A stretch of 64,000 bases of DNA. It comes from Aphanothece hegewaldii CCALA 016 (lineage in GTDB: Bacteria > Cyanobacteriota > Cyanobacteriia > Cyanobacteriales > Microcystaceae). Made by a program: the position numbers and the translations under genes. The DNA lies in assembly GCF_003007785.1 (NCBI RefSeq), contig NZ_PXOH01000024.1, forward strand, positions 1 through 64,000. Direction: 5' to 3'. Of this stretch, positions 6,253-15,967 are shown piece after piece. The notes under the pieces are model-generated. The model searched no databases and was not told the DNA's origin. It worked only from the letters and a program-made list of their open reading frames with translations. Each line of letters begins with the position of its first letter. Position 1 is the first letter of the stretch.

Positions 6253-9237
6253 TCAGCTTAAGTTTTTTAAAGTCTGCCAAAACTCAATAATCTCTTCATT
6301 ATCTAACAATTGACGCGATCGCTTGTTGTATTTGGCAATTAGATATTCTTTAGCTTGAGCCGTTGTCCATCCTAATCGGGATAACTCAGCATCAATCGCA
6401 GCGATCGCTTTCTGCCAGTTATAGTCAACTTGCTCGAACAAACTTAGCTGACTTAAATTAGCGGCTTCTCTTACTTGATCCTGTTCGGCTGGTGTGAGAA
6501 GACGATGATACACCCATTGAATCTCAGTCTCACTAAAACCACCATCACTCTTAAATTGAGCCAATCGTTCAGAGGTATGGCAAGATAGCATTTTCTCTTT
6601 ACATTGATGAGCCTTATTCTGTTTGGCTCTGATGTCAGAAGATGTTCGATGGGGATAGGTTGAATAATCAATTTCTGATAGGGAGGCTTCGAGGGAGGGG
6701 CTGGCTATTGGAGTAAAGGAGACTTGTATCTCTTGTTGTGTCTGTCTTAGGGAGGCTAGGGAGGGGTTGACTACATCGTTATTTTCCTGTTCTAATACTG
6801 TTTTTTCGGATTCTAATAATCGCAGTTTCTCTAACAAGATTTGCTTCTCTTTTTCTAATTGATTAATCTGCTCAAATAAGTCTCCCTGGCCTCCCTGAGC
6901 CATATCAGATAAGGTTTTTATGTCTCCCTGTGGGTTTCCCTGATGTATCCCTACTAGGCCTCCCTGTAATAATTGTTCTTCAACAGTTAAGCGATCGCTA
7001 TCCGAGGAAGTTCTTAATCTTACTCCTGAAATTACCATCATCCCATTACTCTTTTTCTTCTCCACTTGCCACCCCAAAGTAGCTGTTAGCAGTTCAAGTA
7101 AGTTAGCTGAGAAATTTTCTTTCGTTAAAGGCGATCGCAACGTATTCTTACATGACCAACAATATGACCCGAACAAAGTCGATGAAACAGGATTATATTG
7201 ATCATCGTTCCATTCCCGCGCATTAGCACCAATTTGTGTTTTGGCCAATGGGTCAAAGATCAGATGTTCGTTTATCCACTCGGCTAATCCATCGGATCTG
7301 ACTTGTGATTCCCACAGGGTCGGTGAAAGTTTCTGTCCTCCTGCTATTCCCCGTAAAACCGTTTCTATCTCCTGTTCTGGAATCGATAGCAGATGATGAG
7401 TAAATGCCGATAACTCAGATTCAAATTCTTTCTCTAAATCCCTTACTTTATGGTCTGAGATGATCTGTTTAAACGGAACCATCAAGGCCCGTCTAGTTAA
7501 CCATCGACCCGAACCTGCATGAAAGATTGGCTGATTCGAGGTAATCGCCACCATGCCATCGAAGCGAAAATGGAAAGCATCTTTATACAGCTTCCGTCCT
7601 CTTAACAAATCTTGACCTGTGATTTTTTTGAAATTTGATACTTGCTTACCGCAGGAGTCTTGATCTGGAAAAACTAACAAAACTTTACCGAATAAGTCAG
7701 CGATCGCATCTTTTTCGTTAAGAGCATCCAAGTCTAATGAAGCTGTATTCTGTTGACCCACGATCGCAATCAACAAATTCATCAATGTGCTTTTACCTGA
7801 ACCTCCCAATCCAATGACGTGAAGGAATTTCTGTAAGTCTGATCGTCGTCTTAAAACAGCAGCCGCAAAACAGAGCAATAACCGCTTATGGTGCATATCA
7901 CCACCAACCGCTTCATCTAACCAGCGATCTATACTTCCCCAACTGTTATCGAGTAAGGTGTAGTTGCGAGGTAAAACCCATGTGAGGTGATTCCCTGGGC
8001 AATGCTTACTAAATTGGCCCGTCTCAGAATCGTAGACTCCATCAAGGAAAGGCAATAAAGATTTTTTCTCGTTCCACTCATGGCAATAAAGCTCATGACG
8101 CAACATTTCCACCAAGTTCCGCAGATAGGAGATGCCATATCCACTCATTCCTCTGGCTTGAAGAATCAGGTTCAACTGGACTGAGATGTACAGGTCAGCG
8201 ACGGGCACCCAGACTCCAACTTGTTTCTTCTCGTATTCGAGCCACGTTTTATGCTCGTCATCCCAGAGCCATTTATCTTGATATTTTTCCTTCAACGATC
8301 TCGCTAAGACATCGGGACTCGGTGGTTTCTGACTCTTAGAAGCCAGAGGAGGCATTTGGATTGAGAGCGATTTTAGCCATTCTTTGTAGGCTACTGGATT
8401 GCCGATAATTTCTGAGTAGATTTTTTCTCCTTGGTTCACAATTAAGTCATCTATCCCTTTTCCTAAGTTTAAATCCCATTTTACGATCCATACTTGAGCT
8501 TTATGGTGATGGCATAACGAGCCAAATTGAATCAACGCCGCTTCCACCTGTGGTTTAACCACCACATCGGCATCGAAGGCTAACTTGACTACTCGCCCTG
8601 GTGTGATAAATGGCAGCAAAGACGGGTGAAGTTTCCCTTTCTGTTGTCCATTCCAGACTCCTGAAACATTAATTCCGACCTCACCATTTGATAGCAGACA
8701 AGCTGCTTTTTTCGCTCCTTCGGTGATCGATATTGGAAGTTCGGGATGCTTCAAAACCCATAGCCAAAATCCTAAATCAACGCGGGTTTCATCAATATCT
8801 TCGGGAACAATGGGGATACCGTTTAAAGTAGCGATCGCCTTCCAGAGTTCCAACGTCATTGGGGCAAAAATCGGCTCCGTTCCCTTGCCTTTGGGAAATG
8901 AAAAATATTTCTGCGGTTTGTCGTCAAGGATTAAAGGTGATGATGGCTTGAACTGACCATGATTCGTAAACTGCCCTGTGGTTGGGTCAACTGAACGGAC
9001 GTACCAGCCTTCAGTGTGATTGTATGATTTCCAGTTTAGGAGAGTGGCGATTTGTTTGGGATCTTCGATCTCAGTGAGCCATTTTTCGGTGAGACTGGAG
9101 GCGATCGCACTTCCTACAGTCCATTCGGAAACAGGAGATGGCAATGAAAATGTTTGAGTATCAGAAAAAGCGAATGATGATTTTTTGACACTGATTGCTA
9201 ATCCATCATCAGTTTGTGTACAATGAGATTTAAGCAT
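6253..9237 (-). CDS. plasmid replication protein: TOPRIM (DUF3854-like) plus SF3-type helicase
   Basis: A 994-aa protein with the plan of cyanobacterial plasmid replication proteins (DUF3854, CyRepA1-like). Residues about 100-290 hold a TOPRIM-like primase region (LPISITEGAKKAACLLS, then VVKLAFDADV, then GKGIDDLI). Residues about 440-640 hold the P4/D5-type helicase with Walker A GLGGSGKSTL (near 477), an acidic LLVFPDQD Walker B-like motif and a SNQPIF sensor segment. A linker of about 690-830 contains a coiled coil and Gln/Gly-rich stretches encoded by AGGGAGG-type DNA repeats. It most likely opens and primes the plasmid origin. An origin would be expected in the flanking non-coding DNA, but I cannot point to iterons. 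Confidence 0.8.
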   Translation of the reverse strand: MLKSHCTQTDDGLAISVKKSSFAFSDTQTFSLPSPVSEWTVGSAIASSLTEKWLTEIEDPKQIATLLNWKSYNHTEGWYVRSVDPTTGQFTNHGQFKPSSPLILDDKPQKYFSFPKGKGTEPIFAPMTLELWKAIATLNGIPIVPEDIDETRVDLGFWLWVLKHPELPISITEGAKKAACLLSNGEVGINVSGVWNGQQKGKLHPSLLPFITPGRVVKLAFDADVVVKPQVEAALIQFGSLCHHHKAQVWIVKWDLNLGKGIDDLIVNQGEKIYSEIIGNPVAYKEWLKSLSIQMPPLASKSQKPPSPDVLARSLKEKYQDKWLWDDEHKTWLEYEKKQVGVWVPVADLYISVQLNLILQARGMSGYGISYLRNLVEMLRHELYCHEWNEKKSLLPFLDGVYDSETGQFSKHCPGNHLTWVLPRNYTLLDNSWGSIDRWLDEAVGGDMHHKRLLLCFAAAVLRRRSDLQKFLHVIGLGGSGKSTLMNLLIAIVGQQNTASLDLDALNEKDAIADLFGKVLLVFPDQDSCGKQVSNFKKITGQDLLRGRKLYKDAFHFRFDGMVAITSNQPIFHAGSGRWLTRRALMVPFKQIISDHKVRDLEKEFESELSAFTHHLLSIPEQEIETVLRGIAGGQKLSPTLWESQVRSDGLAEWINEHLIFDPLAKTQIGANAREWNDDQYNPVSSTLFGSYCWSCKNTLRSPLTKENFSANLLELLTATLGWQVEKKKSNGMMVISGVRLRTSSDSDRLTVEEQLLQGGLVGIHQGNPQGDIKTLSDMAQGGQGDLFEQINQLEKEKQILLEKLRLLESEKTVLEQENNDVVNPSLASLRQTQQEIQVSFTPIASPSLEASLSEIDYSTYPHRTSSDIRAKQNKAHQCKEKMLSCHTSERLAQFKSDGGFSETEIQWVYHRLLTPAEQDQVREAANLSQLSLFEQVDYNWQKAIAAIDAELSRLGWTTAQAKEYLIAKYNKRSRQLLDNEEIIEFWQTLKNLS
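6680..6970 (-). repeat. AGGGAGGC/CTCCCT short repeats within the replication gene
   Basis: On the plus strand, TAGGGAGGCTTCGAGGGAGGG and TTAGGGAGGCTAGGGAGGGG lie near 6678-6765, and blocks such as GTCTCCCTGGCCTCCCTGAG lie near 6886-6970. They match units in the non-coding DNA at 4348-4540 and are read in frame as Gln-Gly or Ser-Leu-rich stretches. Confidence 0.55.
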
Positions 9238-9405
9238 AAAAATTTTCGCTCAAAAGCTAGTGTCTCAGCAGGAACTTCAACCTGTTGAGTGAATATAAAG
9301 CTAAAGAAGTCCCTAAAGATTGCAGTCAAAAAGGGGCTTTTTAGTATATGTTATTAGTATATAGCTTGTGCATTCATATAAATGAGTGCAAAGAGTTAAG
9401 AATTG

Positions 9406-9687
9406 TTAATTTTTCTTTTTAACTTGTTTTATTTCCCATAAATACTGAAGTGCCTCTTGCTCAGGTATTAGCAAAGATTTTCCTGCATTGTAAGCTTTAA
9501 GCCGAACGCGAATTCTTCTTTTAAGATCACCTTTGATTAAATAATGAACGTAACGGGTTGATACCCCTAACTCCTCGGCTAACTCCTCTACCGTCCAATA
9601 ATAAGGTACAGCCGCTTCTTTGCGCTTTAGTGGCGGATCGAAGTCTTCTGGCTTAATTGTCATCTCGTCGGACAGGGCTAGGGTCAT
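9406..9687 (-). CDS. small HTH (excisionase/MerR-like) protein
   Basis: This 93-aa protein carries a compact winged-helix DNA-binding motif: YYWTVEELAEELGVSTRYVHYLIKGDL (about 29-55) is a helix-turn-helix of the excisionase/MerR type, followed by basic residues KRRIRVRLKAY and a wing. Such proteins act as plasmid or phage directionality factors or repressors. It sits upstream of the replication gene on the same strand, about 170 bases away, and could control it. Confidence 0.75.
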   Translation of the reverse strand: MTLALSDEMTIKPEDFDPPLKRKEAAVPYYWTVEELAEELGVSTRYVHYLIKGDLKRRIRVRLKAYNAGKSLLIPEQEALQYLWEIKQVKKKN

Positions 9688-9891
9688 CTCTAAAGTTTTT
9701 TTAGGTTTGCTCTTATACTGTTATAACTAATCTATCACGCTTTCAAAAGTGTGAAAAAGGCTAATCCCGAAATGACTTATGCTCAGCAATTCTTAATCAC
9801 TTCCGTCTTTCAGTCAACGCCGCTGAATTTTGGCTGCTTGTGTTACCCAAAATCTCTCGTTTTTGAACAACGCCTTTTATTATTTATCCAT

Positions 9892-12800
9892 CTACAGATT
9901 TGCTACATGACCGAAAAGTATTCCACAAATTGAATATCCAGACAATGATCCGTCTGTGCTATCTTTATCTTCACAAAAACAAAAATAACCGACTTTAAAA
10001 CATCCTCCTATAGGAAATTGTCCAAGTGATGCGTTTGTAACGTTGGATATAAGTTCTGAATAACTTTTAAAGCCACTTTCTCCTGGGCTTTTCCAACCAA
10101 TACGCTCGCTCCAAGATTGGAAAAAGATATCTTGATCTACCTCTCCTGGAACACCACCACAATCAATCCAGATTCGTTTCTGAACGGAAAAACCAAAGCG
10201 ACCATTGCTATATTTTACCCACAAATCATCAATAATCTTTAACTCCTCATAAGGAAATTTTCTGCAATCGTCTTCTGTTAGCGAAAGTTCCCCATCTCGC
10301 CTGCATAATCTTAACATTAATTTGCTTGTTTCTTGATCTGCCTCCTTCCATTTTTTTTGCAGTAAAAACTGGTCTAATTGTTCATAATTAGCATTGACAG
10401 TAATTAATTCTATCTGAGAGTAAGATTCTTTTCTTTGAGACCAATATTCTGCTCTACTATAGGAAATTCCTGCTTCTTCATGTTTAGCTAATTGCTCTAA
10501 TACAAATCCTCTATCATTCCAAGCATTAGCATCATCAGGCTTAATTTCAATGGCTTTGTCAAAATACGTAAGAGCCTCTTCATATCTACCTAATGATTTT
10601 AATAAAGATCCTTTATTGTAATAGCCATAACTTTTATCAGATTTGAGTTCAATGATTTTGTCAAAAGAGGCGAGTCCTTCTTCTGGTTTATTAAGTAAAG
10701 TTATTGATAAATACGCCCGCTTCAACCAAGTATCAGCATCATCAGGTTGAATTTGAAGACATTTATCAAAGGAAGCAAGGGCTTCTTCATATCTATTTAA
10801 TGATGACAGTATAAGTGCTCTATTGCACCACGCATCAGCATTATTTGAATTGAGTTGAAGAGCTTTATTAAAACAAGCAAGAGCTTCTTCATTCTGGTCA
10901 AAAACTTTGTATAAAATCTCTCCTCGCTGAAGCAAAGCACCATCATGATTTGGATTAAATTCAAGGACTTTATTAAAGGAAATAATCGCTTCTTCATAGT
11001 TACATAACCTTTTAAGTGTAAACGCCCGATGCCACCAAATAATCACTTTCCAATTTGGATCATCGATTGTCCAAATAGGTTCGTATTGAAGAGATTTATT
11101 AAAAGAATCAAGAGCTTCTTCATATCTATCAAGGAAATATAGCGCATATCCACGCCAAGACCATGCTAAAGCATCATTTGGATTAATTTGAAGAGCTTTG
11201 TTAAAGGAAAAAAGAGCTTCTCCATATCTTTCAAGTAATTTTAGTAAATTTCCACGATTCATGTAAGCATCATAAAAACCTGATTCAAACTCTTTACATT
11301 CAAGGACTTTGGTATAAGAATAAATAGCATCTTTATATTTATTGAGTGAGGACAAATCTCCTGCGCGGTTGAACCAAGCTCCACCATTATTAGGTTCAAT
11401 TTGAAGTAACTTGTCATAGCAAGCGATCGCTTCTTCATTTTTGCCTGAGTTTGATAACTGCAATGCCTGATTAAATAAAATCAAGATACTATTACTATCT
11501 TCCTTTTCCACCTGTGGTAAATTGGAAAGATCGTCCCAACGTTTTAAAAATGGCAAATCCAATAAAAGACTATTTATGTCAAATTCGTTGTCAAACAGTA
11601 AATCTACCTTAGAAATTAATAGATCTAAAATTTTACTTTCTTCTGGATTATCAGGAAAAATTCCTAAGCGGGTTACTTTAGAAAATAAATCGTCATAAAG
11701 TTCTTTATATCCTTTTTTAGTACCAACTAAGGTTCTCATTGTAATCGCTAAACATAGTGTAATACCATGTTGACAAAAATAATGATATTGACTTCCTCTA
11801 TATTCAAATTCTCCTGCTTCGTCAAAATAATGTTCAGTAGTTTTCTGCAAAACTTGTGTCGCTACTTTATTAAAACTCAACCTGAAGATAGACTTTTTAA
11901 GCTCTTGATGAAAAGTAAAAATTTGATTCTCAAAAATAGCCAATTCATCTGAACAACAATTAACAAATTTCTGTAATTCATTAATTCCATCTTCTAATGA
12001 TGAAAATTCGTTGAAATAATTCTCTGAAAAATGACGACTTGCAATTTCCTGAAGATAAATATTTATTTCATTAATTCTGGCATTTATTTTTTCATTAAGA
12101 GAACTTAACTCTTCATCAAAGACCGTAATTGAATGATAGAACATTTTAAATTCATCATCATAATTTTTCTTAAAAATATAATATTTTTGATGTTTTCTAT
12201 TGAAAGATTCTATTTTTTGGTTAAGGTTTTTCTTTTCGCGTTCTATTTCGGGGATTCTTAGATCAATTGCTTCACTTTCTTTATCAATATATTCTTTTTC
12301 TTCTTCTAAATCTTTACTCATAGAATCAATATAGCCACTTTCAGATTCTATGGCGGTTCTTTCTTCATCTAAATAATCACTTTCTTGCTCGATTGACTGT
12401 TGAGCTTCATAAGTTAATCTTGCCGAACTACGTTGAATTTTATCAATGTTGGCATTATATCTATCTACACGTTGTTTCCATCGCTCAAGACGAGAGTTGA
12501 ATTTCTGATACTGATACATATAATCTTCATATTGCTCGTTGTATTCCTCCAAAGAGGAATTATATTGATCAATCCAATCACGAAGATTTTCTTCTTTGCT
12601 TTGGAGCGATTGAATTAATGAATTGATTTCTGCCTCTTCTGAAATAAGAATCTCCTCTTTCTGATTTAATTGTTTATGATAAAATTTATTCTGTTTTTTC
12701 CAATCATCCAATTCTTGATCGCGGATTTCATCAACTTGTCTTTGAACATCACGAATATAGTGTTCGATTAACTCATCAAAATAGTAAATACTTTGATTCA

Positions 12801-13872
12801 AAATATAATCACTTGACCTGAGAACATGGATAAGTTTATCCTCTGAGGATTCAATTTCAGTTATTTCAATCTGCTTAGAAATAATCTGATTAACAATAGT
12901 ATTTACTCGTTGAGTAATCAAGTTATCTGATTGTTTAGATTGAATAGGTAAATTGGCTAAAAAATCAAAGAGAGTGTGGCATATTCTATGTAAAGGTTGA
13001 TCACAACTGTCACTCCCAGTTGCTTTTTCACAAGCGGCATGAGCATATAATCGAATTAATTCTTGTTTAACTTGATTAACATATTCATCAGGAGTTTTTT
13101 GCTGTTGATATTCAATTAACTCTTGAAAAACTTTACCTTTTTCACCTAATAAAATTTGTTCAGATTGATGTAATAGTTCTGCGATTCCTTCGCCTGTCCA
13201 ACAATTAACACCTACAATTTTGGGTTGAGAATTTTCGCCTAAAATATTTCTATGAATTTTAAGTATTTGGGTGGCAACATCTTGAATATTAGCTTCGGTT
13301 GCTGCATAACAAATTCCTGTTTGCTTGTTTACAAACATATTAAAGACATAGATAATATTTTGATGCCTTTTTAATAAGTCTGTTAAATATTTGCGATCGC
13401 CTCTAGCAAATTGTTTATCAGGTGCTATTAAATAATAGATTAAATCTGGTTTAAAATTGAGTTTTTCATAGTGACTAATACTTAAATTTTGTTCGGATGG
13501 AGACTGATTTTCTTTGTATCTTGCTAAAGTCAACTCATCTACAAAAGGAAATTCTTCAAATTGAGACATATTAAGAGCAACTCTGTTATAATTTTCTAAT
13601 CGATCATCACTGCATACCCCCGGAAGATCGAAATACTTTAGCCCGTTGGGAAATTCAATTAGATTGATTTCTTTTGTACAATCTTGACGACCTGTAGATA
13701 AAAAATAATCAACTCCTAGCAAACGATTTCCGAGTGTAGTTTTGCCACTATGAGTTCTTCCAGTCGCAAAAATATTGATTAAACTGCTATTTTGAGGAGA
13801 GTTGCTAAGTTTTTCAATGATAAACTTAGCACGAATTCTAGAAATAGATGGCGGAGTGATTTGGAAGTACAT
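9892..13872 (-). CDS. GTPase-coiled coil-TPR-GUN4 multidomain protein
   Basis: A 1326-aa protein. Residues about 30-260 form a P-loop GTPase with G1 GRTHSGKTTLGN (38-49), a DCTKEI switch region and G3 DLPG (82-85), of the same kind as the two neighbouring genes. Residues about 380-650 are a long charged coiled coil. Residues about 790-1140 hold roughly ten TPR units (AWFNRAGDLSSLNKYKDAI, AWNDRGFVLEQLAKHEEA). The C-terminus (about 1155-1320) is a GUN4-like domain: WKEADQETSKLML, then FPYEELKIIDDLW and SNGRFGFSVQKRIW. GUN4 domains bind porphyrins in the chlorophyll pathway and also occur as tails of bacterial signalling proteins. A sensor or switch in a conflict system is my inference. Confidence 0.8.
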   Translation of the reverse strand: MYFQITPPSISRIRAKFIIEKLSNSPQNSSLINIFATGRTHSGKTTLGNRLLGVDYFLSTGRQDCTKEINLIEFPNGLKYFDLPGVCSDDRLENYNRVALNMSQFEEFPFVDELTLARYKENQSPSEQNLSISHYEKLNFKPDLIYYLIAPDKQFARGDRKYLTDLLKRHQNIIYVFNMFVNKQTGICYAATEANIQDVATQILKIHRNILGENSQPKIVGVNCWTGEGIAELLHQSEQILLGEKGKVFQELIEYQQQKTPDEYVNQVKQELIRLYAHAACEKATGSDSCDQPLHRICHTLFDFLANLPIQSKQSDNLITQRVNTIVNQIISKQIEITEIESSEDKLIHVLRSSDYILNQSIYYFDELIEHYIRDVQRQVDEIRDQELDDWKKQNKFYHKQLNQKEEILISEEAEINSLIQSLQSKEENLRDWIDQYNSSLEEYNEQYEDYMYQYQKFNSRLERWKQRVDRYNANIDKIQRSSARLTYEAQQSIEQESDYLDEERTAIESESGYIDSMSKDLEEEKEYIDKESEAIDLRIPEIEREKKNLNQKIESFNRKHQKYYIFKKNYDDEFKMFYHSITVFDEELSSLNEKINARINEINIYLQEIASRHFSENYFNEFSSLEDGINELQKFVNCCSDELAIFENQIFTFHQELKKSIFRLSFNKVATQVLQKTTEHYFDEAGEFEYRGSQYHYFCQHGITLCLAITMRTLVGTKKGYKELYDDLFSKVTRLGIFPDNPEESKILDLLISKVDLLFDNEFDINSLLLDLPFLKRWDDLSNLPQVEKEDSNSILILFNQALQLSNSGKNEEAIACYDKLLQIEPNNGGAWFNRAGDLSSLNKYKDAIYSYTKVLECKEFESGFYDAYMNRGNLLKLLERYGEALFSFNKALQINPNDALAWSWRGYALYFLDRYEEALDSFNKSLQYEPIWTIDDPNWKVIIWWHRAFTLKRLCNYEEAIISFNKVLEFNPNHDGALLQRGEILYKVFDQNEEALACFNKALQLNSNNADAWCNRALILSSLNRYEEALASFDKCLQIQPDDADTWLKRAYLSITLLNKPEEGLASFDKIIELKSDKSYGYYNKGSLLKSLGRYEEALTYFDKAIEIKPDDANAWNDRGFVLEQLAKHEEAGISYSRAEYWSQRKESYSQIELITVNANYEQLDQFLLQKKWKEADQETSKLMLRLCRRDGELSLTEDDCRKFPYEELKIIDDLWVKYSNGRFGFSVQKRIWIDCGGVPGEVDQDIFFQSWSERIGWKSPGESGFKSYSELISNVTNASLGQFPIGGCFKVGYFCFCEDKDSTDGSLSGYSICGILFGHVANL

Positions 13873-13902
13873 AAAATTAATTTCCGGTTGTTTTTAATTA
13901 AG

Positions 13903-14001
13903 TTATAACGGCAAAATTTTAAATCCAGCTTGATGAAAATGATTATTTAAGGTTAAAGCTGTAGCAATTAATAAGCCTTGTTCGGTTGCTGTTAATTTCA
14001 T
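13903..14001 (-). CDS. possible 32-aa peptide between GTPase genes
   Basis: A short open frame starting MKLTATEQGLLIATALTLN and ending FKILPL. There is no strong ribosome-binding site. It may be a small gene of the cassette or the remains of a longer one; I do not recognise it. Confidence 0.25.
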   Translation of the reverse strand: MKLTATEQGLLIATALTLNNHFHQAGFKILPL

Positions 14002-14093
14002 TTTTAATTACCTATACTAATTTTGTAAGTAAATGAAATGAATTTGGTGTGTAGTGTAGTAGGTAGGTAATATGTACCACACTACGGAAAACA

Positions 14094-15950
14094 CTATTTG
14101 AGCAAAGCACCTTGCAAAATTTTAGTAATTTGGGCTTCTGCTACATCAGGATCGTTACTTTCTGCTAATTGATTGATTTTCTCTTCATAACGACTCAAAG
14201 TAGTTTTTACTTGTTGTTGTCCTAATGTAACTACTTGCTCCAAATTCTGAGATACATCTGTAGTTGAATTAGCACTTTCAATTCCTAAACCAATAGCCAA
14301 TAAGTTTTCAACAACGGGATAACCACCTTGAATGAATTTTTCACCAACTTTTTGCATTTTTTCAACAACGTAGGGGATATCTTTAGTTACCTTTTTTTTT
14401 CGAGCTTTCATACCAGTGAATCGTTTATCCATTTTTGTAACTTTTTTGATAACAGGTTCTATGAAATCCTCGTTAATAGTAACTTGTTTGGTTTGTTTTT
14501 TCGCTCCCATTGCGCCACCTGTCAGAGCACCACCAATCACAGCGGCTGCAACAGGTGCGGCTAATCCACCTGTTGCTAACGTAACACCCGCGGCTAAACC
14601 TAAACCTGCTAATGCACCGAGAACAGTACCCCCAGCAATACTACTAGGGGAGCGTCCGGCATCTACAGTTTCAACTCTTGATCGTGTTTTTTCCTGATAA
14701 TCTATTTCAACATCTGGAATTTCTACGTTTTCATATTCGTTATCCCAACCTACTATTTCTTCTTCTTCTACTTCTTCGTACTCAACAGCTTGAACCATTC
14801 TTTCAATGACTTTTGTACGAGATGTTTTAGTTTGTGCTGCAACTTCATCGACTAACTCATAAAGTGCTTTTTCCATTTCTAAGCGAGCATCTTCTTCTAT
14901 AAAGATGCTAATACCGTAATTACAAACTGCCGCATAAGCCTCATTCAAAATCCCTTTACCCAAAGGTGTATCTACGGGATAAGTAGCTAAACGACTGGCA
15001 ATATAAATTAAAGCTTGTCGATAACGATAACTACGTTCTTTTATAGCGACAGCTTTTAACTCATCTTTAAGTACCTGCTGCATATTACTGATTTTTTCTG
15101 ATGGCAAAATTTTACAAATGAATTCTGTAATTTGATTAATTCCCGTTCCTTTTAGGGAGTCAATTTCAACAATAGGAGGAATTGTATTTGGGTAGAATTT
15201 CTGGTAAATTTCTGTAATTGTTTTTTTGGTATCTTCAATGTTTTGTGGGGTTGGCTTTAAGTTACCATGCTTATCTCGGTGCATATTTAGAGCAAAAATA
15301 ATCTTCTCATTTTGATTGCGTTGTGTTTGGGATTTTAATAATGCTCTCAAATAGCGTTTATCATCACGAATGAACATCATGTGAGGAGCAACTACATAGA
15401 GGATAATGTCTGCGGCACAAAATTTTTGATTATCTTGAGATTGCCATGCTTCAACGGTAATCACTTCTTCTTGAACTCCTCTAGTTTCATATTCAGAGAA
15501 ATTCATAATTTTAAACTGCTTTACAGGATCGGTTTCTTCATCTTCATCTGTAATTTGCTCAATGAATAAAGCTGCTCGATTAATGTTTTCAAATTCTTCA
15601 TTACTCCCCGCACCAGGTAAGTCTAAATATCGTAAATTACTAGCTAGAGTAAAATACTGCACACTCCTTGTACAATCTTGATGACCATGAGATTCCATTG
15701 GTGGTATTCCCGTTCCTACATCTAATAAAGTATTTCCCAGTGATGTTTTGCCTGCTCCTGTACGACCTGTTGCATAAAAATTAACAGGTTCAGGATATAA
15801 TTTTCTTTTCTTTTGTTCTCGAATATAAGCTTCTGATTCTAAACCTGTTAAATCAAGCTCTCTTATATCCAACATTTTGAGAACTTCAGGACGATTTTGA
15901 AAAATAATTTTTAGGTTGGTTAATGGATCGGAAGAATGTTGATTTGTCAT
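14094..15950 (-). CDS. P-loop GTPase with Gly-rich membrane segment
   Basis: A 618-aa protein. The N-terminal third is a GTPase with G1 GRTGAGKTSLGN (62-73), DCTRSVQYF and G3 DLPG (110-113). A middle helical region leads to a very glycine- and alanine-rich hydrophobic stretch (about 436-485, with GGTVLGALAGLGLAAG and AAVIGGALTGG), a glycine-zipper-like membrane or pore-forming segment. A helical tail follows. The pattern recalls GTPases that insert into or remodel membranes. Its start follows the upstream gene's stop by only 17 bases, so they form an operon. The DNA for its GTPase core is duplicated in that neighbour. Membrane damage or gating as the output is an inference. Confidence 0.78.
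   Translation of the reverse strand: MTNQHSSDPLTNLKIIFQNRPEVLKMLDIRELDLTGLESEAYIREQKKRKLYPEPVNFYATGRTGAGKTSLGNTLLDVGTGIPPMESHGHQDCTRSVQYFTLASNLRYLDLPGAGSNEEFENINRAALFIEQITDEDEETDPVKQFKIMNFSEYETRGVQEEVITVEAWQSQDNQKFCAADIILYVVAPHMMFIRDDKRYLRALLKSQTQRNQNEKIIFALNMHRDKHGNLKPTPQNIEDTKKTITEIYQKFYPNTIPPIVEIDSLKGTGINQITEFICKILPSEKISNMQQVLKDELKAVAIKERSYRYRQALIYIASRLATYPVDTPLGKGILNEAYAAVCNYGISIFIEEDARLEMEKALYELVDEVAAQTKTSRTKVIERMVQAVEYEEVEEEEIVGWDNEYENVEIPDVEIDYQEKTRSRVETVDAGRSPSSIAGGTVLGALAGLGLAAGVTLATGGLAAPVAAAVIGGALTGGAMGAKKQTKQVTINEDFIEPVIKKVTKMDKRFTGMKARKKKVTKDIPYVVEKMQKVGEKFIQGGYPVVENLLAIGLGIESANSTTDVSQNLEQVVTLGQQQVKTTLSRYEEKINQLAESNDPDVAEAQITKILQGALLK
15081..15790 (-). repeat. duplicated GTPase block, copy 1
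   Basis: This block and 15978-16690 are direct copies about 896 bases apart; 15368-15665 is identical to 16264-16561. It encodes the GTPase core of the 618-aa protein. Confidence 0.9.
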
Positions 15951-15967
15951 GGAAGTTTTCCTCTTTG

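Noticed and set aside
9751..9933. 60-codon plus-strand open frame with a GTG start
   Set aside because: It has no recognisable pattern or good ribosome-binding site and overlaps the end of the GTPase-GUN4 gene.
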